NCBI GenBank assembly: GCA_963678705.1
Contig: OY783216.1
Location: 11,594,001-11,658,000, forward strand
From: Panorpa germanica
Lineage: Eukaryota; Arthropoda; Insecta; Mecoptera; Panorpidae
DNA: 64,000 nucleotides
Reading direction: 5' to 3'
In this document: positions 39,707 through 51,256 of the stretch, piece by piece
How the letters are laid out: each line of letters begins with the position of its first letter
How positions within the stretch are numbered: position 1 is the stretch's first letter
Notes under the pieces: generated by a model
Databases searched by the model: none
Seen by the model: the letters and a program-made list of their open reading frames with translations, nothing else
What the model was told of the DNA's origin: nothing
Program-made: the position numbers and the translations under genes

Positions 39707-40019
39707 TAGTGATCCTTGTCGGTGCAAATAGCAGACAACAACTAGAAAGCCGTTCTTTAGCTTCTATAGATAAAATGTGTAGTTTCTTGAAGCTACACAA
39801 AATGGCTATATCTTTAAGTAAAACAAAGATGATGATCTTTGCCTTTGGCAAGACAGATGGGACTTAGCAGAAAAAGGAAGAACTACATATTGGTTAACAA
39901 AGACGTTGATTTTGGTTTGCAGCACAAGTGGTACCTATTTACTGTGTGTGTGTTCGATCGGCATCTGCTACTTTAGGTGAAAAAAGTGAGTAAAAGTGAG
40001 AAAATAATTACGGAAAAAG

Positions 40020-40025
40020 ATTAAA
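40020..40025 (+). terminator. Possible polyadenylation hexamer ATTAAA
   Basis: ATTAAA lies about 310 bp after the type ORF stop, followed by T/G-containing sequence. It is present at this phase in most monomers. In such AT-rich sequence the hexamer is expected by chance, so support is weak. Confidence 0.15.
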
Positions 40026-40648
40026 TATATTATATAAATACTTCTTCTAACGAAATATATTTAAGTTTATTTTAATATTGTGCTAAATTACTCTAGAATA
40101 AGTGTTGTTAAAAATGCTTGACAGTTAGAAACCAGTGTTGAAAAAATAACGAAATATATATATGACGCGTATACGCGGTCTTATGAAAATAACCTCAAAA
40201 CTGAAACTTTGTCGTTTTTGATATAAAACAATAATAAGTGCGATAGACAAATAAATTGATAATAATTATATTAGTGTTAGTGCTAAAACATTAACTGGTT
40301 AAGAAATTCAAGAAATCTGTAGACCTATATAAGGAAGACCTCATATAAACACTACAAAAATACGAAAAACAAAAGGTTGCGGCTTACAATCAAGTAAATC
40401 AAATAACAATAACTATAAATATTATTAATACATAACAATTAGTTTATACTCGTATAAAAGCGAGTTTCAAATAATAAAGAGAGTGTATTAATTGTTATAA
40501 GTAAACAAAAAATATGGTTTTCTTGAAAATTGTGACTGATTGTTCATGAACAATCACACTTTACCAAGATAACGCAAAAAAAAAACATAACTTGACGTAA
40601 TTTATAATACTATATAGAATTTAAAGAAATTCCAGGGAGCCATTAATA

Positions 40649-40807
40649 ATGTCTGGTGGCCAAGTGCCGTTCGAAGTAGGCCGGCAAAAATCTCTAGGAA
40701 CGTCTACTGCACTATGGAGAACTATATTCATTGTTAACATTAATTTTACAAACCGATTACCGTTCCATGAAAAGAGGCAACTATCTAATGGTTGTCCTCA
40801 ACTCTGA
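40649..40807 (+). CDS. 52-codon version of the monomer ORF (R2)
   Basis: MSGGQVPFEVGRQKSLGTST start with the GAA-GTA in-frame loss, ending CTC-TGA. Same as the R1 copy apart from the aspartate at residue 4 there and a few later substitutions. Confidence 0.2.
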   Translation: MSGGQVPFEVGRQKSLGTSTALWRTIFIVNINFTNRLPFHEKRQLSNGCPQL

Positions 40808-43311
40808 AACATAGTATTCGACGAGGACTGTGTTTCTCACTTGAAAGGTTGTGTAAACGTATGTTTTGCCGAATGATAAAGTGATTCTTGTCGGTGCAAA
40901 TAGTAGAGAGAAACTAAAAAGCTGTTCTTGAGCTTCTATAGATAAAATGTGTAGTTTCTTGAAGCTACACAAAATGGCTATATCTTCAAGTAAAACAAAG
41001 ATGATGATCCTTGCCTTTGGCAAGACAGATGGGACTTAACAGAAAAAGGAAGAACTATATATTGGTTAACAAAGACGTTAATTTTGATTTGCAACACAAG
41101 TGGTACCTATCTGCTGTGTTTGTGTGATCGGCTCCTGCTACTTTAGTTAAAAAAAGTGATTAAAAGTGCTTAAAAGTCCATAAAAAGAGGCAACTATCTA
41201 ATGGTTCTCCTCAACTCTGGAACATGGTATTTGACGAGGACTGTGTTTCCCACTCGAAAGGTTGTGTAAACGTATGTTTTGCCAAATGATAAAGTGATAT
41301 CTTTAAGAAAAACAAAGATGATGATCGCCTTTGGCAAGTCAGATGGGACTTAACAGAAAAAGGAAGAACTACATATTGGTTAACAAAGACGCTAATTTTG
41401 ATTTGCAACACAAGTGGTACCTATCTACTGTGTGTGTGTGATCGGCTCCTGCTACTTTAGGTAAAAAAAGTGATTAAAAGTGAGAAATTAATTACAACAA
41501 AAAATTAAATATAATATATAAATAACGAAATTCTTCTAACGAAAAGTATTTAAGATAATTTTAATATTGTGCTAATTTACTCTAAAATAATTGTTTTTAA
41601 AAATGTTTGACAGTTGGAAACCAGTGTTGAAAAATATAACTAAATATATATATGACGCGTACACGCGGTCTTATGAAAATAACCTCAAAACTGTAACTTT
41701 GTCGTTTTTGAGATAAAACAATAATAAGTGCGATAGACAAATAAATTGATAATAATTAGGTTAGTGTTAGTGCTAAAACATCAACTGGTTAAGAAATTCA
41801 AGAAATCTGTAGACCTATATAAGGAAGACCTTATATAAACACTACAAATATACGAAAAACAAAAGGTTGCAGCTCACAATCAGGTAAGTCATATAACAAT
41901 AACTATAAATAATATTAATACATAACAATTAGTTTATACTCGTATAAAAGCGAGTTTCAAATAATAAAGAGAGTGTATTAATTGTTATAAGTAAACAATA
42001 TATATGGTTTTCTTGAAAATTGTGACTGATTGTTCATGAACAATCACACTATACCAAGATGAGCAAAAAAAAACATAACTTGTCGCATATTTTAATACTA
42101 TATAGAACTTATAGAAATTCCAGGGTGCCTTTAATAATGTCTGGTGGCTAAGTACCTTTCGAAGAATTAGGCCGTCAAAAATCTCTAGGAACGTCTACTG
42201 CACTATGGAGAACTATATTCATTAATAAACATTAATTTTACAAACCGATTACCGTTCCATGAAAATAGGCAACTATCTAATGGTTGTCCTCAACTCTGGA
42301 ACATGGTATTCGACGAGGACTGTGTTTCTTACTCGAAAGGTTTTGTAAACATATGTTTTGCCGAATGATAGTAAACCTTGTCAGTGCAAATAGCAGAGAA
42401 CAACTAGAAAGCCGTTTTTTAGCTTCTACAGATAAAATGTGTAGTTTCTTGAAGCTACACAAAATGGCTATATCTTTAAGTAAAACAAAGATGATGATCT
42501 TTGTCTTTGGCAAGACAGATAGGACTTAGCAGAAAAAGGAAGAACTACATATTGGTTACCAAAGACGTTAATTTTGATTTGCAACACAAGTGGTACCTAT
42601 CTACTGTGTGTGTGTTCGATCGGCATCTGCTACTTTAGGTAAAAAAAGTGATTAAAAGTGAGAAATTAATTACGGAAAAAAATTAAATATATTATATAAA
42701 TACTTCTTCTAACGAAAAGTATTTAAGTTTATTTTAATATTGTGCTAATTTACTCTAAAATAAGTGTTTTTAAAAATGTTTGACAGTTGGAAACCAGTGT
42801 TGAAAAATATAACTAAATATATATATGACGCGTACACGCGGTCTTATGAAAATAACCTCAAAACTGTAACTTTGTCGTTTTTGAGATAAAACAATAATAA
42901 GTGCAATAGACAAAGAAATTAATAATAATTAGATTAGTGTTAGTGCTAAAACTTTAACTGGTTTAGAAATTTAAGAAATCTGTAGACCTATATAAGGAAG
43001 ACCTCATATAAACACTACAAATATACGAAAAACAAGAGGTTGCTGTTTACTATCAAGAAAGTCAAATAACATTAACTATAAATAATATTAATACATAACA
43101 ATTAGTTTATACTCGTATAAAAGCGAGTTTCAAATAATAAGGAAAGTGTATTAATTGTTATAAGTAAACAATATATATTGTTTTCTTGAAAATTGTGACT
43201 GATTGATCATGAACAATCACACTTTACCAAGATAACGCAAAAAAAAAACATAACTTGACGTAATTTATAATACTATATAGAATTTAAAGAAATTCCAGGG
43301 AGCCATTAATA

Positions 43312-43470
43312 ATGTCTGGTGGCCAAGTGCCGTTCGTAGTAGGCCGGCAAGAATCTCTAGAAACGTCTACTGCACTATGGAGATCTATATTCATTGTTAA
43401 CATTAATTTTACAAACCGATTACCGTTCCATGAAAAGAGGCAACTATCTAATGGTTGTCCTCAACTCTGA
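43312..43470 (+). CDS. 52-codon version of the monomer ORF (R3)
   Basis: Same frame; substitutions include FVVGRQES and WRSIFIV. Amino-acid-changing substitutions are not avoided. Confidence 0.18.
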   Translation: MSGGQVPFVVGRQESLETSTALWRSIFIVNINFTNRLPFHEKRQLSNGCPQL

Positions 43471-44811
43471 AACATAGTATTCGACGAGGACTGTGTTTCT
43501 CACTTGAAAGGTTGTGTAAACGTATGTTTTGCCGAATGATAAAGTGATTCTTGTCGGTGCAAATAGTAGAGAGAAACTAAAAAGCCGTTCTTGAGCTTCT
43601 ATAGATAAAATGTGTAGTTTCTTGAAGCTACACAAAATGGCTATATCTTCAAGTAAAGCAAAGATGATGATCTTTGCCATTGGCAAGACAGATGGGACTT
43701 AACAGAAAAAGGAAGAACTATATATTGGTTAACAAAGACGTTAACTTTGATTTGCAACACAAGTGGTACCTATCTGCTGTGTTTGTGTGATCGGCTCCTG
43801 CTACTTTAGGTAAAAAAAGTGATTAAAAGTGCTTAAAAGTGCTTAAAAGTCCATAAAATGAGGCAACTATCTAATGGTTGTCCTCAACTCTGGAACATGG
43901 TATTTGAAGAGGACTGTGTTTCCCACTCGAAAGGTTGTGTAAACGTATGTTTTGCCAAATGATAAAGTGATATCTTTAAGAAAAACAAAGATGATGATCG
44001 CCTTTGGCAAGTCAGATGAGACTTAACAGAAAAAGGAAGAACTACATATTGGTTAACAAAGACGCTTATTTTGATTTGCAACACAAGTGGTACCTATCTA
44101 CTGTGTGTGTGTGATCGGCTCCTGCTACTTTAGGTAAAAAAAGTGATTAAAAGTGAGAAATTAATAACGGCAAAACATTAAATATAATATATTAATAACG
44201 AAATTCTTCTAACGAAAAGTATTTAAGATAATTTTAATATTGTGATAATTTACTCCAAAATAAGTGTTTTTAAAAATGTTTGACAGTTGAAAACCAGTGT
44301 TGAAAAATATAACTAAATATATATATGACGCGTATACGCGGTCTTATGAAAATAACCTCAAAACTGTAACTTTGTCGTTTTTGAGATAAAACAATAATAA
44401 GTGCGATAGACAAAGAAATTGATAATAATTAGGTTAGTGTTAGTGCTAAAACATCAACTGGTTAAGAAATTCAAGAAATCTGTATACCTATATAAGGAAG
44501 ACCTCATATAAACACTATAAATATACGGGAAACAAAAGGTTGCTGCTCACTATCAAATAAGTCAAATAACATTAACTATAAATAAAATTAATACATAACA
44601 ATTACGTTATACTCGTAAAAAAGCGAGTTTCAAATAATAAAGAGAGTGTATTAATTGTTATAAGTATACAATATATATGGTTTTCTTGAAAATTGTGACT
44701 GATTGCTCATGAACAATCACACTATACCAAGATAACGCAAAAAAAAAACATAACTTGTTGCATAATATAATACTATATAGAATTTATAAAAATTTCAGGG
44801 TGCCTTTAATA

Positions 44812-44910
44812 ATGTCTGGTGGCCAAGTGGCTTTCGAAGAATTAGGCCGGCAAAAATCTCTAGGAACGTCTACTGCACTATGGAGAACTATATTCATTGT
44901 TAAACATTAA
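44812..44910 (+). CDS. 32-codon version of the monomer ORF
   Basis: MSGGQVAFEELGRQKS... ends IVKH-stop because of GTT-AAA-CAT-TAA, one A more than in the 76- and 52-codon copies. The same 32-codon version is at 45902-46000, 49670-49768 and 60794-60892 on the plus strand. Confidence 0.18.
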   Translation: MSGGQVAFEELGRQKSLGTSTALWRTIFIVKH

Positions 44911-46070
44911 TTTTACAAACCGATTACCGTTCCATGAAAAGCAACTATCTAATGGTAGTCCTCAACTCTGGCACATGGTATTCGACGAGGACTGAGCTTC
45001 TCACTCGAAAGGTTGTGTAAATGTATGTTTTGATAAAATGTGTAGTTTCTTAAAGCTACACAAAATAGCTATATCTTCAAGTAAAACAAAGAAGATTATC
45101 CTTGCCTTTGGCAAGACAGATGGGACTTAACAGAAAAAGGAAGAACTACATATTGATTAACAAAGACGTTAATTTTGATTTGCAACACAAGTGGTACCTA
45201 TCTACTGTGTGTGTGTTCCATCGGCATCTGCTACTTTAGGTAAAAAAAGTGAGAAATTAATTAGGGAAAAAAATTAAATAAATTATATAAATACTTCTTC
45301 TAACGAAATGTATTTAAGTTTATTCTAATATTGTGCTAATTTACTCTAAAATAAGTGTTTTTAAAAATGTTTGACAGTTAGAAACCAGTGTTGAAAAATA
45401 TAACTAAATATATATATGACGCGTACACGCGGTCTTATGAAAATAACCTCAAAACTGTAACTTTGTCGTTTTTGAGATAAAGCAATAATAAGTGCGATAG
45501 ACAAAGAATTTGATAATAATTAGGTTAGTGTAAGTGCTAAAACATCAACTGGTTAAGAAATTCAAGAAATCTGTAGACCTATATAAGAAAGACCTCATAT
45601 AAACACTAAAAATATACGGGAAACAAAAGGTTGCTGCTCACTATCAAGTAAGTCAAATAACATTAACAATAAATAATATTAATACATAACAATTAGTTTA
45701 TACTCGTATAAATGCGAGTTTTAAATAATAAAGAGAGTGTAATAATTGTTATAAGTAAACAATATATATGGTTTTCTTAAAAATTGTGACTGATTGTTCA
45801 TGAACAATCACACTATACCAAGTTAATGCAAAAAAAAACATAACTTTTCGCATATTATAATACTATATAGAATTTATAGAAATTCCAGGGTGCCTTTAAT
45901 AATGTCTGGTGGCCAACTGCCCTTTGAAGAACTAGGCCGGCAAAAATCTCTAGGAACGTCTACTGCACTATGGAGAACTATATTCATTGTTAAACATTAA
46001 TTTTACAAAAAACCGATTACCGTTCCATGAAAAGAGGCAACTATCTAATGGTTGTCCTCAACTCTGGAAC

Positions 46071-46226
46071 ATGGTATTCGACGAGGACTGTGTTTCTCAC
46101 TCGAAAGGTTGTGTAAACGTATGTTTCGATAAAATGTGTAGTTTCTTGAAGCTACACAAAATGGCTATATCTTTAAGTAAAACAAAGATGATGATCCTTG
46201 CCTTTGGCAAGACAGATGGGACTTAA
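46071..46226 (+). CDS. 51-codon downstream ORF in an ORF-deletion monomer
   Basis: ATG-initiated MVFDEDCVSHSKGCVNVCFD... to KTDGT-stop. The ~70-bp deletion removes the GCC-GAA-TGA stop and joins the cysteine-containing segment in frame to a C-terminal KMCSFLKLHKMAIS segment rich in lysine. The frame extends upstream without ATG to the GTTAAAC region. Equivalent frames in the left array include minus-strand 3504-3659. No recognised family. Confidence 0.2.
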   Translation: MVFDEDCVSHSKGCVNVCFDKMCSFLKLHKMAISLSKTKMMILAFGKTDGT

Positions 46227-46397
46227 CTAAAAAAGAAAGAACTACATATTGGTTAACAAGGACGTTAATTTTGATTTGCAACACAAGTGGTACCTATTTA
46301 CTGTGTGTGTGTTCCATCGGCATCTGCTACTTTAGGTGAAAAAAATTAGTAAAAGTGAGAAAATAATTACGGAAAAAGATTAAATATATTATATAAA

Positions 46398-46414
46398 TAC
46401 TTCTTCTAACGAAA
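46398..46414 (-). other. Weak CENP-B-box-like 17-mer (type copy)
   Basis: Sense-complement reads TTTCGTTAGAAGAAGTA. It keeps TTCG and the central A of the core NTTCGNNNNANNCGGGN but not CGGG. The element is conserved in most monomers as TTTCGTTAGAAGAAG. Similarity may be chance. Confidence 0.15.
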
Positions 46415-47488
46415 TGTATTTGAGTTTATTTTAATATTGTGCTAAATTACTCTAAAATAAGTGTTGTTAAAAATGCTTGACAGTTAGAAACCAGTGTTGA
46501 AAAATATAACTAAATATATATATGACGCGTACACGCGGTCTTATGAAAATAACCTCAAAACTGTAACTTTGTCGTTTTTGAGATAAAACAATAATAAGTG
46601 CGATAGACAAAGAAATAATAATAATTAGGTTAGTGTTAGTGCTAAAACATCAACTAATTAAGAAATTCAAGAAATCTGTAGACCTATATAAGGAAGACCT
46701 CATATAACCACTAGAAATATACGGAAAACAAAAGGTTGCTGCTCACTATCAAGTATGTCAAATAACAATAACTATAAATAATATTAATACATAACAATTA
46801 GTTTATACTCGTATAAAAGCGAGTTTTAAATAATAAAGAGAGTGTATTAATTGTTATAAGTAAACAATATATATGGTTTTCTTGTAAATTGTGACTGATT
46901 GTTCATGAACAATCACACTTTAATAAGATAACGCAAAAAAAAACATAACTTGTCGCATATTATAATACTATATAGAATTTATAGAAATTCCAGGGTGCCT
47001 TTAATAATGTCTGGTGGCCAAGTGCCCTTTAAAGAATTAGGCCGGCAAAAATCTCTAGGAACGTGTACTGCACTATGAAGAACTATATTCATTGTTAAAC
47101 ATTAATTTTACAAACCGATTAACGTTCCATTAAAATAGGCCACTATCTAATGGTTTTCCTCAACTCTGGCACATGGTATTCGACGAGGACTGTGTTTCTC
47201 ACTCGAAAGGTTGTGTAATCGTATGTTTTGCCGAATGATAAAGTAATCCTTGTCGGTGCAAATAGTAGAGAACAACTAGAAAGCCGTTCTTTAGCTTCTA
47301 AAGATAAAATGTGTAGTTTCTAGAAGCTACACAAAATGGCTATATCTTTAATTAAAACAAAGATGATGTTCTTTGCCTTTGGCAAGACAGATGGGACTTA
47401 GCAGAAAAAGGAAGAACTACATATTGGTTAACAAAGACGTTAATTTTGATTTGCAACACAAAAGGTACCTATCTACTGTGTGTGTTCG

Positions 47489-50080
47489 ATCGGCATCTGC
47501 TACTTTAGGTAAAAAAAGTGATTAAAAGTGAGAAATTAATTACGGAAAAAAATTAAATATATTATATAAATACTTCTTCTAACGAAAAGTATTTAAGTTT
47601 ATTTTAATATTGTGCTAATTTACTCAAAAATAAGTATTTTTAAAAATGTTTGACAGTTGGAAACCAGTGTTGAAAAATATAACTAAATATATATATGACG
47701 CGTACACGCGGTCTTATGAAAATAACCTCAAAACTGTAACTTTGTCGTTTTTGAGATAAAACAATAATAAGTGCGATAGACAAAAAACTTGATAATAATT
47801 AGGTTAGTGTTAGTGCTAAAACATCAACTGGTTAAGAAATTCAAGAAATCTGTAGACCTATATAAGGAAGACCTCATATAAGCACTACAAATATACGGGA
47901 AACAAAAGGTTGCTGCTCACTATCTAGTAAGTCAAATAACATTAACTATAAATATTATTAATACACAACAATTAGGTTATACTCGTATAAAAGCGAGTTT
48001 CAAATAATAAGGAAAGTGTATTAATTGTTATAAGTAAACAATATATATTGTTTTCTTGAAAATTGTGACTGATTGTTCATGAACAATCACACTTTACCAA
48101 GATAACGCAAAAAAAAACATAACTTGACGTAATTTATAATACTATATAGAATTTAAAGAAATTTCAGGGAGCCATTAATAATGTCTGGTGGCCAAGTGCC
48201 GTTCGAAGTAAGCCGGCAAAAATCTCTAGAAACGTCTACTGCACTATGGAGAACTATATTCATTGTTAACATTAATTTTACAAACCGATTACCGTTCCAT
48301 GAAAAGAGGCAACTATCTAATGGTTGTCCTCAACTCTGAAACATAGTATTCGACGAGGACTGTGTTTCTCACTTGAAAGGTTGTGTAAACGTATGTTTTG
48401 CCGAATGATAAAGTGATTCTTGTCGGTGCAAATAGTAGAGAGAAACTAAAAAGTTGTTCTTGAGCTTCTATAGATTAAATGTGTTGTTTCTTGAAGCTAC
48501 ACAAAATGGCTATATCTTCAAGTAAAACAAAGATGATGATCCTTGCCTTTGGCAAGACAGGTGGGACTTAAGAGAGAAAGGAAGTACTATATATTAGTTA
48601 ACAAAGACGTTAATTTTGATTTGCAACACAAGTGGTACCTATCTGCTGTGTTTGTGTGATCGGCTCTTGCTACTTTAAGTAAAAAAAGTGATTAAAAGTG
48701 CTTAAAAGTCCATAAAATGAGGCAACTATCTATTGGTTGTCCTCAACTCTGGAACATAGTATTTGACGAGGACAGTGTTTCCCACTCGAAAGGTTGTGTA
48801 AACGTATGTTTTGCCAAATGATAAAGTGATATCTTTAAAAAAAACAAAGATGATGATCGCCTTTGGCAAGTCAGATGGGACTTAACAGAAAAAATAAGAA
48901 CTACATATTAGTTAACAAAGACGCTAATTTTGATCTGCAACACAAGTGGTACCTATCTACTGTGTGTGTGTGATCGGCTCCTGCTACTTTAGGTAAAAAA
49001 AGTGATTAAAAGTGAGAAATTAATTACGGCAAAAAATTAAATATAATATATAAATAACGAAATTCTTCTAACGAAAATATTTAAGATAATTTTAATATTG
49101 TGCTAATTTACTCCAAAATAAGTGTTTTTAAAAATGTTTGACAGTTGAAAACCAGTGTTGAAAAATATAACTAAATATATATATGACGCGTATACGCGGT
49201 CTTATGAAAATAACCTCAAAACTGTAACTTTGTCGTTTTTGAGATAAAACAATAATAAGTGCGATAGACAAAGAAATTGATAATAATTAGGTTAGTGTTA
49301 GTGCTAAAACATCAACTGGTTAAGAAATTCAAGAAATCTGTAGACCTATATAAGGTAGACCTCATATAAACACTATAAATATACGGGAAACAAAAGGTTG
49401 CTGCTCACTATCAAGTAAGTCAAATAACATTAACTATAAATAATATTATTACATAACAATTAGGTTATACTCGTATAAAAGCGAGTTTCAAATAATAAAG
49501 AGAGTGTATTAATTGTTATAAGTATACAATATATATGATTTTCTTGAAAATTGTGACTGATTGCTCAAGAACAATCACACTATACCAAGATAACGCAAAA
49601 AAAAAACATAACTTGTCGCATAATATAATACTATATAGAATTTATAAAAATTTCAGGGTGCCTTTAATAATGTCTGGTGGCCAAACGGCTTTCGAAGAAT
49701 TAGGCCGGCAAAAATCTCTAGGAACGTCTACTGCACTATGGAGAACTATATTCATTGTTAAACATTAATTTTACAAACCGATTACCGTTCCATGAAAAGA
49801 GGCTACTATCTAATGGTAGTCCTCAACTCTGGCACATGGTATTCGACGAGGACTGAGCTTCTCACTCGAAAGGTTGTGTAAATGTATGTTTTAATAAAAT
49901 GTGTAGTTTCTTAAAGCTACACAAAATAGCTATGTCTTCAAGTAAAACAAAGAAGATTATCCTTGCCTTTGGCAAGACAGATGGGACTTAACAGAAAAAG
50001 GAAGAACTACATATTGATTAACAAAGACGTTAATTTTGATTTGCAACACAAGTGGTACCTATCTACTGTGTGTGTGTTCC
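47489..50080 (+). repeat. Right HOR module R4 (2592 bp)
   Basis: Module with partial monomer (junction about 48711), ending in an ORF-deletion monomer. From about 47500 to 49880 it is a near copy of R6 (57440-59830, shift about 9.95 kb): both share CATATAAGCACTAC, CTATCTAGTAAGTC and GGCCAAACGGCTTTC. Confidence 0.87.
48181..48339 (+). CDS. 52-codon version of the monomer ORF (R4)
   Basis: Same frame with EVSRQKSLETST; stops at CTC-TGA. Confidence 0.18.
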   Translation: MSGGQVPFEVSRQKSLETSTALWRTIFIVNINFTNRLPFHEKRQLSNGCPQL

Positions 50081-51256
50081 ATCGGCATCTGCTACTTTAG
50101 GTGAAAAAAGTGATTAAAAGTGAGAAATTAATTAGGGAACAAAATTAAATATATTATATAAATACTTCTTCTAACGAAATGTATTTAAGTTTATTTTATT
50201 ATTGTGCTAATTTACTCTAAAATAAGTGTTTTTAAAAATGTTTGACAGTTAGAAACCAGTGTTGAAAAATATAACTAAATATATATATGACGCGTACACG
50301 CGGTCTTATGAAAATAACCTCAAAACTGTAACTTTGTCGTTTTTGAGATAAAACTATAATAAGTGCGATAGACAAAGAATTTAATAATAATTAGGTTAGT
50401 GTTAGTGCTAAAACATCAACTGGTTAAGAAATTTAAAAAATCTGCAGACCTATATAAGGAAGACCTCATATAAACACTACAAATATACGGAAAACAAAAG
50501 GTTGCTGCTCACTATCAAGTAAGTCAAATAACATTAACTATAAATAATATTAATACATAACAATTAGTTTATACTCGTATAAAAGCGAGTTTCAAATAAT
50601 AAGGAAAGTGTATTATTTGTTATAAGTAAACAATATATATGGTTTTCTTGAAAATTGTGACTGATTGTTCATGATCAATCACACTATACCAAGATAACGC
50701 AAAAAAAAATACATAACTTGTCGCATATTATAATACTATATAGAATTTATAGAAATTCCAGGGTGCCTTTAATAATGTCTGGTGGCCAAGTGCCTTTCGA
50801 AGAATTAGGCTAACAAAAATCTCTAGGAACGTCTACTGCACTATGGAGAACTATATTTATTGTTAAACATTAATTTTACAAACCGATTACCGTTCCATGA
50901 AAAGAGGCAACTATTTAATGGTTGTCCTCAACTCTGAAACATGGGTTTTGACGAGGACTGTGTTTTTTACTCGAAAGGTTGTGTAATCGTATGTTTTGCC
51001 GAATGGTAAAGTGATCCTTGTCGGTGCAAATAGTAGAAAACAACTAAAAGGCCGATCTTTAGCTTCTATAGATAAAATGTGTACTTTCTTGAAGCTACAC
51101 AAAATAGCTATATCTTCAAGTAAAACAAAGATGATGATCCTTGCCTTTAGCAAGACAAATAAGACTATACAGAAAAAGGAAGAACTACATATTGGTTACC
51201 AAAGACGTTAATTTTAATTTGCAACACAAGTGGTACCTATCTACTGTGTGTGTGTG
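50081..51256 (+). repeat. Single monomer between R4 and R5
   Basis: About 50340-51240 is nearly identical to about 54170-55070 (shift 3829 bp), including a palindrome changed to TTCATGATCAATC and an early in-frame stop after the start context. Confidence 0.82.

Larger units (their letters stand above)
37295..39956 (+). repeat. Right HOR module R1 (2662 bp)
   Basis: A full monomer, a 314-bp partial monomer and a full monomer. The partial monomer joins at GTGCTTAAAAGTCCATAAAA (about 38501-38520): the tail of one monomer is fused to the ORF region of another (GAGGCAACTATC). The partial copy carries a ~105-bp deletion (AAGTGA|TATCTTTAAG) not found in the adjacent full copies. Confidence 0.88.
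39957..42618 (+). repeat. Right HOR module R2 (2662 bp)
   Basis: Same length and same CCATAAAA junction (about 41178) as R1, and nearly identical to it. This is the clearest evidence that the 2.66-kb module, not the monomer, was the recent unit of amplification. Confidence 0.9.
42619..45219 (+). repeat. Right HOR module R3 (2601 bp)
   Basis: Same arrangement; the partial monomer is 324 bp because AGTGCTTAAA is present twice before the CCATAAAA junction (about 43852). The last monomer is the ORF-deletion type and a donor site near 44563 reads CAAATAAGT, losing the GT. Confidence 0.85.
45220..47488 (+). repeat. Two single monomers between modules
   Basis: Spacings 1096 and 1173 bp. The stretch of about 45440-46200 is closely matched at about 60330-61090 (shift about 14.9 kb), sharing AATGCGAGTTTTAAAT, CATTAACAATAA and GGCCAACTGCCC. 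Confidence 0.8.

Noticed and set aside
39940..39975. Possible tRNA B box (GTGTTCGATCGG)
   Set aside because: Resembles GGTTCGANTCC at only part of its positions, with no A box, acceptor stem or cloverleaf nearby.
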